From contig JAKRSF010000013.1 of NCBI GenBank assembly GCA_022402445.1, positions 1 through 64,000 on the forward strand: 64,000 nucleotides of DNA. Reading direction: 5' to 3'. This DNA is from Cyanobacteriota bacterium (GTDB lineage Bacteria; Cyanobacteriota; Cyanobacteriia; CACIAM-69d). The position numbers and the translations under genes were made by a program. The number at the start of each line of letters is the position of its first letter. The first letter of the stretch is position 1. Below the pieces are notes generated by a model. That model did no database searches and was not told the DNA's origin. It saw only the letters and a list, made by a program, of their open reading frames with translations. Of the stretch, positions 1 to 9,799 are shown one piece after another.

Positions 1-121
1 CACGGTTTCCAGGCTCGATGACTACAGCCTAACTTCCTTAAGTTGAAGCCAGTGGCAAGACCCTCGCCCCTACGGTTGATTGAAGGCAACACAAGGGTTT
101 CAGCCGAAGGATCGACCCTTC

Positions 122-1069
122 CTAGGCCGCTGGCCCTTCCCCATTGCCGTTTTGGCCACCGGAGGGCATCGAAGGGGGCGGCATACTGCGGGGACCAGCG
201 GCGTGGGGGGTGGGCTCCTCTTCGCGCATCAGTTCCCCGAGGGCTTCGTTCATGGCCCTAGGATCCATGAAGATGACCTTGGAGTTGGGGCTTTCGCTGA
301 TCTTTTGGTTGGCGTCCACGTAGCGCTGGGCCAATAGGAATTGCACGACCCGCTGGAGGGCTTCGCGGTTATTGGTTTCGTTGTTCTGCATGGCGGCGGA
401 CACCAGTTGCATGGCCTGCACGATGCCCTCGGCCTCGGCGATCGCGGCCCGTTTGCGCCCCTCTGATTCCGCGATCGCGGCGTCCCGTTCCCCCTCAGCC
501 CGCAGCAGCGCCGCCCGCCGTTCGCTTTCCGCCTGCTTTTCCCGCTCGATCGCCTGATCGATTTCCGGGGGCCGTTCGATCGACTGGATATTCACCCGCT
601 GCACCTTGATGCCCCAGGTGACCGTCACCTCATCCATGCGTTCGAGGAGGGTGCGGCTGAGGTCATCAATGCGCGAAAAGGTATCCGCCAAATTCACCTG
701 ACCAAACTGGGCACGCACCTCCGTCAGCACCAGGTTGGCGAGGGAATCCTCCAGGTTTTCGACGGCGTAGTAGGCCCGGGCCAGGTCCACGATTTGCCAA
801 TAGACAATCACATCGACGGTGATATTCAGGCCGTCGCTGGTGATCACCTGCTGCTTTTTGATGTCCGTTGTACGCTCCCGCACCGTTTCCACCACCAGCG
901 AGTCGATGAAGGGGATGACGAAATTGAGCCCCGGATCCAACGTGCGCTGGTAGCGTCCAAACCGCTCCACGAGGGCGCGGCTGCCCTGCTCAATTACCTT
1001 GGCGGAACCGGCAAAATAGCCCCCCACCCCCAACACCATCGAAACCAAAAACGCGAGTGCCGTATCCAT
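122..1069 (-). CDS. SPFH/band 7 stomatin-like membrane protein
   Basis: A 315-residue stomatin/prohibitin-family (SPFH, paraslipin type) protein. Such proteins form oligomers at the inner face of membranes and organise membrane domains or proteases. One N-terminal hydrophobic segment (about residues 3-22) is followed by the band 7 domain (about 24-190, including VERFGRYQRTLDPGLNFVIP). An alanine/glutamate-rich coiled coil follows at about 175-225 (EREKQAESERRAALLRAEGE), then a proline/glycine-rich tail. The start lies 9 bp after the nrdR stop, so it is probably the last gene of the psbB-psbT-nrdR cluster. Family assignment is firm; the cellular role is inferred only from the family. Confidence 0.9.
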   Translation of the reverse strand: MDTALAFLVSMVLGVGGYFAGSAKVIEQGSRALVERFGRYQRTLDPGLNFVIPFIDSLVVETVRERTTDIKKQQVITSDGLNITVDVIVYWQIVDLARAYYAVENLEDSLANLVLTEVRAQFGQVNLADTFSRIDDLSRTLLERMDEVTVTWGIKVQRVNIQSIERPPEIDQAIEREKQAESERRAALLRAEGERDAAIAESEGRKRAAIAEAEGIVQAMQLVSAAMQNNETNNREALQRVVQFLLAQRYVDANQKISESPNSKVIFMDPRAMNEALGELMREEEPTPHAAGPRSMPPPSMPSGGQNGNGEGPAA

Positions 1070-1078
1070 ATCCGTTGT

Positions 1079-1714
1079 TTAGCCTCCCTTCAGGATTTGG
1101 GGCGGGCTGGGCCAGGGGGTGGCCACGTCGCGATCGCCCCCGGTCGATGCCCCTGCCCAATCTATCGGATTGTTCGGTGCGATCGCCGCCTGCCGGATCC
1201 CCCCGGGGCGATCGCCCCCGCCCATGGGCCGATGCTCCGCCGCGATCGCGGCGGGTCCCTGGCGATCCGCCTGGAGCCGCTCTAGGGTGTCTACAAAATC
1301 GCGCACCCCCCGAAACTGTCGATAAACCGACGCAAACCGAACGTAGGCCACTTCACTGAGCGATCGCAACTGCTCCAGCACCAGCCACCCCAAATCCTGG
1401 CTGGTCACCTCCCGCACCGCCTGCCCCTGTAACTGCGCCTCAATCTCATCGACCAATTCCTCAAGCCGCTGGGGATCTAGGCCCGTCTTCTCGCAGGCCC
1501 GCAGCACCCCCCGCAGCAGCTTCGAGCGGTCAAATAGCTCCCGCTGCCCATCCCGCTTGATCACCGCCACCGGCACCAGTTCAATCCGTTCATAGGTCGT
1601 GAAGCGCCGCTGGCAGGCTAGGCATTCCCGTCGCCGCCGCATACTCTGCCCCGATTCCGCCGAACGGGACTCTAGAACGCGACTCTCGGAGTGCTGGCAA
1701 AACGGACAGCGCAT
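1079..1714 (-). CDS. nrdR: Transcriptional repressor NrdR with a long C-terminal tail
   Basis: NrdR represses ribonucleotide reductase genes in response to (d)ATP. The zinc ribbon is visible as C3-PF-C6 and C31-LA-C34, followed by the ATP-cone domain (about 46-136, with [19 protein letters not shown]). The family usually ends near 150-180 residues. Here about 55 extra residues (from about 155) follow, rich in Ala, Ile, Gly, Asp, Arg and Pro. They are encoded by DNA packed with GCGATCGC-like octamers, giving the AIA and GDR tripeptides. The tail resembles no domain I know and is probably disordered. The gene lies between psbT and the stomatin-like gene on the same strand. No nrd gene is in the window. 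Confidence 0.93.
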   Translation of the reverse strand: MRCPFCQHSESRVLESRSAESGQSMRRRRECLACQRRFTTYERIELVPVAVIKRDGQRELFDRSKLLRGVLRACEKTGLDPQRLEELVDEIEAQLQGQAVREVTSQDLGWLVLEQLRSLSEVAYVRFASVYRQFRGVRDFVDTLERLQADRQGPAAIAAEHRPMGGGDRPGGIRQAAIAPNNPIDWAGASTGGDRDVATPWPSPPQILKGG

Positions 1715-2074
1715 GGACTCCCGACACGACTCACGACATCGAACAACACATCACATCAACTGCCCAGGCAGCGTCCCCCCAACTACGGCCCCCGGCACCC
1801 TATCCGCCGCGCAGCCATCCCTCAAATTCCTCCCCCCGATCGCCCTGGAAGCAGCCCCAAGGCCAGCCCCAAAGATACGGGAGAACCTGAGCAACGAATC
1901 AAGGCGGCTGATTTCCCCCGCCACCAAGGCCATGGGGGGCCGTCCATTCATCACCCAGGTTATTCGCTGCTACCGACGGGGCAGCAACGCCATCCTTCAA
2001 TTCCCTGCGGGCGGCCTTGACAGGAATGATCCAGTCCCCCGATGGGAATGCCTGAATCTTAGACCGCCCCTTTC
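1715..2074. other. Intergenic region between nrdR and psbT
   Basis: About 360 bp with no convincing gene. Open frames exist on both strands, but their composition is typical of GC-rich shadow frames and no family was recognised. It may hold the psbT transcript end and an nrdR promoter; I see no clear terminator hairpin with a T-tract. Confidence 0.5.
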
Positions 2075-2170
2075 CTATTTGCCAATTTTCGGCGGCTCGC
2101 GGAAGGCGATCGCGAAAAAGAGCGTCCCAAGGGCCAAGGCCAAAATCAAGATGTATGCTGCGCTTTCCAT
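2075..2170 (-). CDS. psbT: Photosystem II protein PsbT
   Basis: A 31-residue single-span thylakoid protein at the photosystem II dimer interface. The peptide begins [19 protein letters not shown] and ends FREPPKIGK, the typical PsbT pattern. It is nearly all one transmembrane helix with a short charged C-terminus. An AGGA lies about 10 nt before the ATG. It sits 194 bp downstream of psbB on the same strand, the usual cyanobacterial and plastid arrangement, so the two are probably co-transcribed. Confidence 0.97.
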   Translation of the reverse strand: MESAAYILILALALGTLFFAIAFREPPKIGK

Positions 2171-2364
2171 ATCCAGCGTTTCCTAAGCAGTAACTTCATT
2201 GAATATCCAAGCAAAAAGGGGGGCCATTACACCCCACCTCCTGGGGCAAGGGGCAACGGCGGCGCGATCACGCACCCCCAGTCACCCCCCACAGATGAGT
2301 CCGGGCCACCGCGATCGCCAGCCCTAAAGCACCGCGATCGCCCCAGCCCAGACCCCAGATCCAA

Positions 2365-3891
2365 CTACTCGGCGCGGCGAGTCGTCACATCCCCCAGCTT
2401 CTGGAACAGACCGAACTCGACCTGCTCGCCCAGATCCGGGTCAACCCCAGCAAACACATCCCGGAACAGGGTCCGAGAACCATGCCAGATGTGGCCAAAG
2501 AAGAACAGCAGCGCAAACACCGCATGGCCGAACGTAAACCAACCGCGCGGGCTCGTGCGGAACACCCCGTCAGAACCCAAGGTTTCCGTATCGAAATCAA
2601 ACGGCTCACCCAACTGGGCCTTACGGGCCAGACGGCGCACATCCGCCGGATTATTGAAGGTTTGACCGTCATAGGCACCGCCATAGACCGTCGCCGTCAC
2701 CCCCGTCTGCTCAAAACTCAGCTTCGAGTCCGCACGACGGAACGGAATATCCGCCCGCACGACCCCATCCGCATCCGACAGCACCACCGGGAAGTTCTCG
2801 AAGAAGTTCGGCATCCGACGCACGAACAGCTCACGGCCCTCCGCATCCTTGAAGACCGGGTGACCCAACCACTTCTGGGCAATCCCATCACCGCTCACCA
2901 TCGCCCCAGTGCGGAACAGACCGCCCTTGGCCGGGTTATTACCGATGTAGTCATAGAACGCCAGCTTCTCAGGAATCGCTTCCCAAGCCTCCTTCAGGCT
3001 CGCGCCATCCGCCACACTGGCCTGCACTCGACGGTTGATTTCCTGCTGGTAATAGCCGCTATCCCACTGGTAGCGGGTCGGCCCAAACAGCTCCACCGGC
3101 GTCGCCGCACTGCCGTACCACATGGTGCCAGCAACGATGAACGCCGCAAAGAACACCGCCGCAATACTGCTCGACAGCACCGTTTCGATGTTCCCCATCC
3201 GCAAAGCGCGGTAGAGGCGCTCGGGGGGACGCACGCTCAGGTGGAACAGGCCAGCGATAATCCCCACAACCCCCGCCGCAATGTGGTGGGCCACAATGCC
3301 GCCCGGATTGAAGGGGTTAAAGCCATCCGGCCCCCACTCGGGAGCCACGGGCTGCACATGGCCCGTCAGGCCGTAGGGATCAGAAACCCACATGCCCGGA
3401 CCCCACAGGCCCGTCAGGTGGAATGCCCCAAAGCCGAAGCAGAGCAAGCCCGACAGGAACAGGTGAATGCCGAACATTTTCGGCAGGTCCAGGGCCGGTT
3501 CGCCCGTGCGCGGATCATTGAACAGTTCCAGATCCCAGTACACCCAGTGCCAGCAGGCGGCCAGGAACAGCAGCCCGGACAGGATGATGTGGGCGGTGGC
3601 GACCCCTTCAAAGCTCCAGAAGCCCGGATTGGCGGCGACGGTTTCACCCGTCAGGCTCCAGCCATTCCAGGATTCGGTGACGCCGAGGCGGGCCATGAAG
3701 GGCAGCACGAACATCCCCTGACGCCACATGGGGTTCAAGACGGGGTCGCTCGGGTCGAAGTTCGCCAGTTCATAGAGCGCCATGGAGCCGGCCCAGCCAG
3801 CCACGAGCGCCGTATGCATGAGATGCACAGCAATCAGTCGCCCTGGGTCATTTAGGACGACTGTGTGTACGCGGTACCAGGGTAGTCCCAT
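2365..3891 (-). CDS. psbB: Photosystem II CP47 chlorophyll-binding core antenna protein
   Basis: CP47 (508 residues, standard length) binds antenna chlorophylls and passes excitation to the photosystem II reaction centre. The start [18 protein letters not shown] is the canonical N-terminus. Six hydrophobic helices carry many His ligands, and the large lumenal loop lies between helices 5 and 6 (about 260-440). A strong Shine-Dalgarno (GAGGAGG) stands about 12 nt before the ATG. The gene leads the psbB-psbT pair. The roughly 245 bp upstream, before the next gene, presumably hold the promoter, but I could not place -10 and -35 boxes with confidence. Confidence 0.99.
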   Translation of the reverse strand: MGLPWYRVHTVVLNDPGRLIAVHLMHTALVAGWAGSMALYELANFDPSDPVLNPMWRQGMFVLPFMARLGVTESWNGWSLTGETVAANPGFWSFEGVATAHIILSGLLFLAACWHWVYWDLELFNDPRTGEPALDLPKMFGIHLFLSGLLCFGFGAFHLTGLWGPGMWVSDPYGLTGHVQPVAPEWGPDGFNPFNPGGIVAHHIAAGVVGIIAGLFHLSVRPPERLYRALRMGNIETVLSSSIAAVFFAAFIVAGTMWYGSAATPVELFGPTRYQWDSGYYQQEINRRVQASVADGASLKEAWEAIPEKLAFYDYIGNNPAKGGLFRTGAMVSGDGIAQKWLGHPVFKDAEGRELFVRRMPNFFENFPVVLSDADGVVRADIPFRRADSKLSFEQTGVTATVYGGAYDGQTFNNPADVRRLARKAQLGEPFDFDTETLGSDGVFRTSPRGWFTFGHAVFALLFFFGHIWHGSRTLFRDVFAGVDPDLGEQVEFGLFQKLGDVTTRRAE

Positions 3892-4136
3892 TGACTACAG
3901 GCCTCCTCAAAAAAATCGATTCGATTGGTTGTCTTCAAGCGATGCTGACTGCTGTGGCGCTTGGGCCAGCAGCGGTGCGTATTTATCGAAGAATCCACAA
4001 AGGCAGTTATTCAGAGAAGTGTAACGAGTCACCAGACCGATCGCAAGCGCTTTGCTGCGGGGGGCGGGGGGCTAAAAGCTAGATTCTGCCGTGCTTTTGA
4101 CGGGTCGGGGCGATCGCGGGGGGGTGGTTTGGGGGC

Positions 4137-4499
4137 CTAGGCGAGGGCGTCGGTGGCGGAAATTTGGCAGATGGCTTGGCCGTTGCTGAGGCGTTCGACC
4201 ACTTGATCGGCGTCGATGAGGCGGCGCAGGACCACTTGACCGATGGGCTGGGCGGCGGCGGCGGTGCGGGCGGCGGTGGTGCTGTTATTGCTGGGGGGGC
4301 TGGGCTGGCTGGGGCGCACCTCGAGCATGACGACGGCCTCTTCGGCCCGGTAGAGCCAGAGGGTTTCGCCGCGCTCGATGATGGAGAGGTTGGTGCGTTC
4401 GATGTGGGGCGATCGCCGCCAGGCGACTTCGTTCCATGGCCCTTCGGTACTCCAGACGCGGCCGACGGTCCAGCCTTCCGATAGAAAGAAATATTTCAT
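4137..4499 (-). CDS. Conserved hypothetical cyanobacterial protein
   Basis: A 120-residue soluble protein with no signal peptide or membrane segment. The N-terminal 65 residues are rich in Trp and acidic/basic residues (SEGWTVGRVW, WRRSPHIERTNL, RGETLWLYRAEEAVVMLEV) and look like a compact conserved domain. A Ser/Pro/Ala-rich linker follows (about 64-85), then a C-terminal stretch with IGQVVLRRLIDADQVVERL. AGGA lies just before the ATG. I believe similar N-termini occur in other cyanobacterial genomes, but I cannot name a function. Confidence 0.7.
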   Translation of the reverse strand: MKYFFLSEGWTVGRVWSTEGPWNEVAWRRSPHIERTNLSIIERGETLWLYRAEEAVVMLEVRPSQPSPPSNNSTTAARTAAAAQPIGQVVLRRLIDADQVVERLSNGQAICQISATDALA

Positions 4500-4602
4500 G
4501 GTTCCTAGGGCGATCTGGATGTGCCTGGGTCAAAATGCGTTTGCATTATCTCCGAATTTGCGGTCGGCGCATCAGGAAGTTGCGGGGGCGCGGGGGGGTG
4601 CC

Positions 4603-6873
4603 CTAGGGGGCTGGGGGCTGGCAGGCGGCGATCGCGCTGGGGCTGGAGGCGGGTGCGGCGGCGGGGGTGAGGGCGCTGTCCTGGAGCCAACCCAGGGCTC
4701 CGGCGGGGAGGGGCGGGGCAATCGCGGGGCGATCTCGGGCGGTGGGGGCGGCGGCAACGTTGGGGAGGGCGGGGGTGCGGCAGATGCGTACCTGGATCCA
4801 GCGGGTGCCGTTGGGGGTGGCGATCGCTTCGACGGCCAAGAGGGTACCGGTGACGAGGGTGCCGCTGGCGGGCCGATCTAGATTGGGCTGGGGATAGGCG
4901 GCGAGGGGGTTGGGGGCCGTCGCTTCGAGGATGTCGCCGACGGCGAGGGGGACCGGGGCGGGGGCGATCGGCGGGGGGGCGGGGAGGGGGGCCGTCGGCG
5001 TCGGCGTCGGGGCACTGGGCAAGAATGCGCTAATCCGGGGACGCAGCCACACGGCCAGGGTGCCCCCCCCCAGCAGGATGATCGCCAGGGTCAGCAGCCA
5101 CAGGCCGGGGTTGGCGGGGGCGGCGGTGGGGTTGGATGGGGGGCCAGCGGGGGCGGCAGTGGCCTTGGGGTGGGGGGCGGTGGGGGCGGTGGGAAGGGTT
5201 TTGGGGCGCGGGGGGGCGGGGGGATTGGACTCGCTCGGGGCGGCGGCGGCGGCGATCGCGGCGGTCACCACCGGCGGCAGGGGCGGCGTCTGGGGCGGTG
5301 CATCCCCCGCGCGGGCATAGATGAGGGCGATCGTGGCATTGTCGTGGCCATTGTGCTGGTTGGCGAGGGCCACGGCGCGGCGGGCCGCATCCAGGACCGT
5401 TTGGTGCCCATCGAGAACCGGCAGGGCCAGATCAGGCCAGAACCGTTCGACCAGATCAAAGTCGCTGATGCCGTCGGAGCACAGCAGAAAGATGCAGTCC
5501 TCATCCAGGAAAAAGCGCCGCAGGGCCGGGGCGAGGTAGTCCGACGAGGCCATCCCCAAAGCCTGCACCAGGGCTCCGGCGGACGGCTGACGGCACACAT
5601 CGCGGTAGAAGGCATAGCCCAGGCGGGTTTCCCGAGAAGCAAGGTCATCGTCGAGGGTGACCTGGTGGCAGCCGCTGCGGGACAGGCGATAGATGCGGCT
5701 GTCCCCCACGTGGGCGATGAAGAGGTGGCGGCCCAACTGCAAGGCGGTGACGGCGGTGGTGCCCATGCGGTGCCGTTCTTCCCGGGCTTCGCGATCGTTG
5801 CGCTCGGCGATCGCGGCATTGGCATCGAGCAGGGCGCGGCTCAGCACCTGTTCCGTGCGGCTCAGGAGGGGAATATTCCCGCCGAGGCGATCAAGAAAGG
5901 CCGTCAGGCGCTCCGACAGGATCGCGATCGCCAGATCCGAAGCCACCTCCCCGCTCTCATGGCCCCCCAACCCGTCACAGACGATCGCGAAGGACGCATG
6001 GCGCGGAATCGGAGCCGCCTGCTGATCGGCCCCCGAGGCGGGATGGCAGCCGTCCTCATTGCGCTCCCGGCTTGGCCCTGGATCCGTGCAGGCCGCGATC
6101 GCCACGGGGATGGCCGGTTCCGGCTGCACCAGGGTCTCCAGGGCCTGTTCAAGGCTGTGGAGCAGTCCGGCGACGCTGGAAATGCGGTGCAGAATCAGTT
6201 GATCCAAGAGGTGGTTGAAGTAGTCCGCGATCGCCGGATGGGGCACCAACCCCTTCCAGGTCCGCCCCAAATCCCCCAGGCGCGGCCCCTTGGGACCATC
6301 ATCCACCTGGAGCGCCATCAGACGCACCCAACTGCCCTCCACATGGATCAAGTCAAAATCCAGCAAACTCGACGCCACCCCCAGCTCCGCACAGGGCTTC
6401 CAGAGGTTCGCCAGTTGCCAGAGCCAGTTCAGTTGCCGCAGGGGCGACGTTGCCTCCCAAGCCCCCTGGAGTTTGGGGAACGGGCGGCCCGTCTCCGGAT
6501 CCACCGGCAGCCCCTCAAACAGCAGGGCGCTCCCCTGATCCGACGCATAGCGCAAAATGCCGTAGGGCTGGGGGATATGGGGTCGATAGCCCAGCAGCCG
6601 CAGGTAGGGCACCGCTAGGGGGGGCACCTCACTGGGCACATCCGGCGCTTCCCCCGGCCGCGTGTCGAGCAGCAGGTTATGGCCCCAGTAGGCGTAGCGA
6701 TCGCCCACCAGATCCCCAATGCGCATGTGGGACCAGTCAAGGTTGAAGGCCCGCACCAGGATCCTCGGAACCACCGCACCGCACTGGTGGCAATGGCGCT
6801 CCGTTTGCAGGTTAGGAGCGCCGCAGTTGGGATTCGCGCATCGGATCGAGAGGGAGGACTGGGGAGAAACCAC
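4603..6873 (-). CDS. PP2C-type Ser/Thr protein phosphatase with zinc ribbon and degenerate kinase-like region
   Basis: A 756-residue multidomain protein. In order: a zinc ribbon (CANPNC near 12, CHQC near 28); a region at about 45-240 with the rhythm of a protein kinase fold but no catalytic Lys, HRD or DFG; a PP2C phosphatase domain (about 255-520); a Pro/Ala-rich linker (about 525-600); one transmembrane helix (NPGLWLLTLAIILLGGGTLA); and a C-terminal SH3-like region ending in GWLQDSAL. PP2C metal and phosphate motifs are intact (RNEDG, DGLGGHESG, MGTTAV, HVGDSRIYR, SDGISD, DNATIA), so it should be an active Mn2+/Mg2+ phosphatase. The start is GTG. The target and the role of the kinase-like region are unknown. 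Confidence 0.9.
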   Translation of the reverse strand: MVSPQSSLSIRCANPNCGAPNLQTERHCHQCGAVVPRILVRAFNLDWSHMRIGDLVGDRYAYWGHNLLLDTRPGEAPDVPSEVPPLAVPYLRLLGYRPHIPQPYGILRYASDQGSALLFEGLPVDPETGRPFPKLQGAWEATSPLRQLNWLWQLANLWKPCAELGVASSLLDFDLIHVEGSWVRLMALQVDDGPKGPRLGDLGRTWKGLVPHPAIADYFNHLLDQLILHRISSVAGLLHSLEQALETLVQPEPAIPVAIAACTDPGPSRERNEDGCHPASGADQQAAPIPRHASFAIVCDGLGGHESGEVASDLAIAILSERLTAFLDRLGGNIPLLSRTEQVLSRALLDANAAIAERNDREAREERHRMGTTAVTALQLGRHLFIAHVGDSRIYRLSRSGCHQVTLDDDLASRETRLGYAFYRDVCRQPSAGALVQALGMASSDYLAPALRRFFLDEDCIFLLCSDGISDFDLVERFWPDLALPVLDGHQTVLDAARRAVALANQHNGHDNATIALIYARAGDAPPQTPPLPPVVTAAIAAAAAPSESNPPAPPRPKTLPTAPTAPHPKATAAPAGPPSNPTAAPANPGLWLLTLAIILLGGGTLAVWLRPRISAFLPSAPTPTPTAPLPAPPPIAPAPVPLAVGDILEATAPNPLAAYPQPNLDRPASGTLVTGTLLAVEAIATPNGTRWIQVRICRTPALPNVAAAPTARDRPAIAPPLPAGALGWLQDSALTPAAAPASSPSAIAACQPPAP

Positions 6874-6998
6874 AACGACGATCGCCTTAGGACGGGGTGG
6901 GGGTGGGGGAAGACGCCCAGAGCAACCAGGGGCCAGGGGCTCACCGGAGCGGGCGTTTGGGGTGGCGGCCCTGGGGAGACTGCCCTAGGGATTTTTAC

Positions 6999-9560
6999 TT
7001 AGGGATTGAGGGACTCGAACTCCGTCAGGATGCCGTACAAGGCCCAGATGGCGAGGGGTCGCAGGTAGGTGCAGGCCCGGAAGGTGCCCTGGGGGGTGAT
7101 GGCCTCGGGGGTGCGGAATTGGAGACCGCCGCTATAGATCTGATGGACGACCGCTTCGGTCACCTCGAAGGCTTCCGCCTTAAACCCCATTTGTAGCCAA
7201 AAGGCGGCGAGGCCGAAGTTGATGCCGGTCCAAACCTCTAGGGGATGGGTGGCCTTGGGGTTTTCGGGGCTGCCGTCGGCGAGGACACCGTTGGCGATGC
7301 CGATCGCGGGGCCGTTGGGATCGCATTGCCAACCGAGGGCGGCGGCGCGATCGCTGCGGCAGAAGTCATTGAAGGCCACGAAGCAGCTTTGGTAGATGTG
7401 TTCGATGGCGGTGCGGGCGCGATCGGCAGGCACCACGTCCGGCAGATTTAGTAAACGGGCATAGAACTGGCCACACAGTTGGTCGGCCATCACCACGTCC
7501 GAGTTGCTGGCGCTGTCGAGTCGATAGTATTGGCCGTTCCACAATAATTCGTCATAGCGCGATCGCGCCTGCCCCCGCCACTGGCTGAAGCGATCGCGGG
7601 CTTGGCGAATTTCCTCAGGATCGAGGATCACCCCCTGGGGATCGAGCAGGGTGCCGGCCCGATCGCGCTGCCCGGACCCCTCCGCCGCCAGCAAAATGTC
7701 CGCGATCGCGATCGCCGCCTCCAGTGCCGCAATCCACAGGCCGCCGCAGTAGGCACTCACCCCCTGGAGCCGCCAATCATCAAAGGTCTGATCCGGCGCA
7801 CCGGAATTTTCGGGGATGCCGTCGCCGTCCCCATCAAACCCCTTGAGGTAATCCAGCGCCCGCACCACGGACCCCCAGCATTCCGCCAGAAATTCCACAT
7901 CGGTGCCCCCCGTCAGGCCATAGTCCCGGTAGACCAGCAGGACAAAATCCGACCCCAAATCCTTCCACAGGTTGCAGTCCTGGTAGCTGGTGTAGTTACT
8001 GCGCTCCCAGGGGTGCTCATTGGGGGCACCGAGGTCGTGGGGCGTCGCATCCCGCAGTTTCCGCACGGCGGCGGCCTGGTTGTAGCCAATCACGCGGGGG
8101 GTGTCGTCGGCGGTGGGAATCGCCCGCGCAAAGGCCCGCATCACCGCCTTTTCTAGCTCCGGCCACAGTTGCAGCAGGCCAAAGGACCCATACAGCCGCA
8201 CGTCGAGGCTCTCGTACCAGCGGTAGTCCATGCATTCGAGGACGGCGAACTGGCCCTTGGGGTCGCGCTCATCGGCGGCGGTCCAGAGGCTGCCCCCGGC
8301 GCTCAGGTCGTAGAGTTCATTAAACAGCGCCATCTTGAACCAGTCGGGCCAGTCGGGGCGGTCCAGGATTGGGGCCTGCCACGCTTGGATTTTTTCGCGC
8401 CATTCTTCGTAATGTTTCAGGGCCGTGCGGGCGATCGTCCAGGCGTTGGTGCCGTTGCGACCGAAAAAGTCCGTGTAGCGCCGCTGGTAGTTCACCCCGG
8501 CGGCGAATTCCGTGGTGGGAAAATCCCAGGCGATCACGAAGGGCACCTTGCGGGTGCGGCCGGGCTGGACGGTGAAGCGCACCGCGATCGCGGCTCCGAC
8601 CCGTTCTCCGGGCTGGGCGGGGGTTTCATCGGGCTCATCGGGCAGGCTCCCCGTGCGGGCAAAGTCTTGCCAGAGGTCCGCCCCGTCCCCCGCCGGGTTC
8701 CAGTGGGTGTGGTAGGACACCTCCACGGCGGGGTTTTGCACCGTGACGATCGCCCATTGGCCGCGCCCTTCCGGGGGAGCTTCGCCGGGGTGGGCATCCA
8801 CAAACGCCAGATCCTGCACATTCATCAGCGTGCAGCCGACCCGATAAAAATCCTCGATCCAGCGGCTGAAATTCCCGGCGCTCTCGCCCCAGCGGGGTTG
8901 GTATTCATACTCGGGGCTGCCGTCGTCGCGGACTTTGACCTCGGGAGCGGCGATCGCGTTCGTAAACCAGCCCACCACATTTTCCCAACTGAGCATCAGA
9001 CTGAGGGTGATGGGGCGATCGGTAGGATTGTGGACCGACCATTCAAAAATCGCCACCGGATAGCTGGTTTCCTGGTAATTCCCCGGAATAATCGGCGAGA
9101 ACTGCTCACAGCGGATCTGGCAGTCAAACACCCCCTCATATTCAAACCAACTGCGGGGATAGAGGGCGCTGTAGGTACCGGTGGTGCGATCGCCCGTCGA
9201 GGGGGGATACCACTGCCAAGCGCCCAAACTGCCATCGTCCGCCGCTTCCGTCGAAAGGGCGTAGGCTTGGGCCGCTTTCCCCTCCCCCTGTTCAAAGATC
9301 GAAAACTGGCAGCTTGGCAGACTGCGGAAGACGCGATCGCCCCCGTCGATCTGCCAGAGGTTGATATCACCCCTCGGCGATCGGCCAAAGCAGCCCGCCC
9401 CAAAGCCCCCCAACGGCATCCCCTGCCAGGGGCCATCGTCAATATTGCTGGCGTAGCGCACCGTATAGGGCCGCTCCCACCCCAGGCCCAGGGGACGGCT
9501 CCAGGCGGCGGCGGGCACCGGGGACGAAGGGGGGGCGGGGGGAAGGGGGGTCTGGGTCAT
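6999..9560 (-). CDS. GH116 family glycosidase (non-lysosomal glucosylceramidase-like)
   Basis: An 853-residue glycoside hydrolase family 116 protein, related to GBA2 and the bacterial beta-glucosidase TxGH116. The N-terminal beta-sandwich begins with the family signature GMPLGGFGAGCFGRSPRGD and runs to about residue 370. An (alpha/alpha)6 catalytic domain follows. The Glu in AVLECMDYRWYESLDVR is the probable nucleophile, and an Asp in PDQTFDDW is the probable acid/base; both are matched by motif only. There is no signal peptide, so it is probably cytosolic. The substrate is unclear: beta-glucosides, or glucosylated lipids or sterols. It stands alone between the PP2C gene and a divergent gene. 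Confidence 0.92.
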   Translation of the reverse strand: MTQTPLPPAPPSSPVPAAAWSRPLGLGWERPYTVRYASNIDDGPWQGMPLGGFGAGCFGRSPRGDINLWQIDGGDRVFRSLPSCQFSIFEQGEGKAAQAYALSTEAADDGSLGAWQWYPPSTGDRTTGTYSALYPRSWFEYEGVFDCQIRCEQFSPIIPGNYQETSYPVAIFEWSVHNPTDRPITLSLMLSWENVVGWFTNAIAAPEVKVRDDGSPEYEYQPRWGESAGNFSRWIEDFYRVGCTLMNVQDLAFVDAHPGEAPPEGRGQWAIVTVQNPAVEVSYHTHWNPAGDGADLWQDFARTGSLPDEPDETPAQPGERVGAAIAVRFTVQPGRTRKVPFVIAWDFPTTEFAAGVNYQRRYTDFFGRNGTNAWTIARTALKHYEEWREKIQAWQAPILDRPDWPDWFKMALFNELYDLSAGGSLWTAADERDPKGQFAVLECMDYRWYESLDVRLYGSFGLLQLWPELEKAVMRAFARAIPTADDTPRVIGYNQAAAVRKLRDATPHDLGAPNEHPWERSNYTSYQDCNLWKDLGSDFVLLVYRDYGLTGGTDVEFLAECWGSVVRALDYLKGFDGDGDGIPENSGAPDQTFDDWRLQGVSAYCGGLWIAALEAAIAIADILLAAEGSGQRDRAGTLLDPQGVILDPEEIRQARDRFSQWRGQARSRYDELLWNGQYYRLDSASNSDVVMADQLCGQFYARLLNLPDVVPADRARTAIEHIYQSCFVAFNDFCRSDRAAALGWQCDPNGPAIGIANGVLADGSPENPKATHPLEVWTGINFGLAAFWLQMGFKAEAFEVTEAVVHQIYSGGLQFRTPEAITPQGTFRACTYLRPLAIWALYGILTEFESLNP

Positions 9561-9799
9561 GGGATCATGGTACCGTCGAAGGCCGGGAGACGCGGGCGGG
9601 AAACGGGCTCCCTAGGGGAGTGGGCTCCGTAAAATCCCTCATCGCATTTTGCCCCCAAATCTGGTCGGCTGCGCGGCCAAGGGGTGTCAAGGGCAGGATT
9701 TTACCGAGGGGCGATCGCCCACCTCGCCCGCCGGGGATGCGTATGATACAACCGTATCGAGATCTCTCCATCCGCAGGGCACACCTTGAGGGGCACCTT

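Noticed and set aside
1599-2186. Plus-strand frame across nrdR start and psbT
   Set aside because: Overlaps two firm minus-strand genes and has no homologue or ribosome site.
2482-3855. 457-codon open frame antisense to psbB
   Set aside because: Shadow of psbB in GC-rich DNA; Arg/His/Pro-rich with no recognisable domain.
8169-9632. 487-codon open frame antisense to the GH116 gene
   Set aside because: Shadow frame; Gly/Pro/Arg-rich and without family features.
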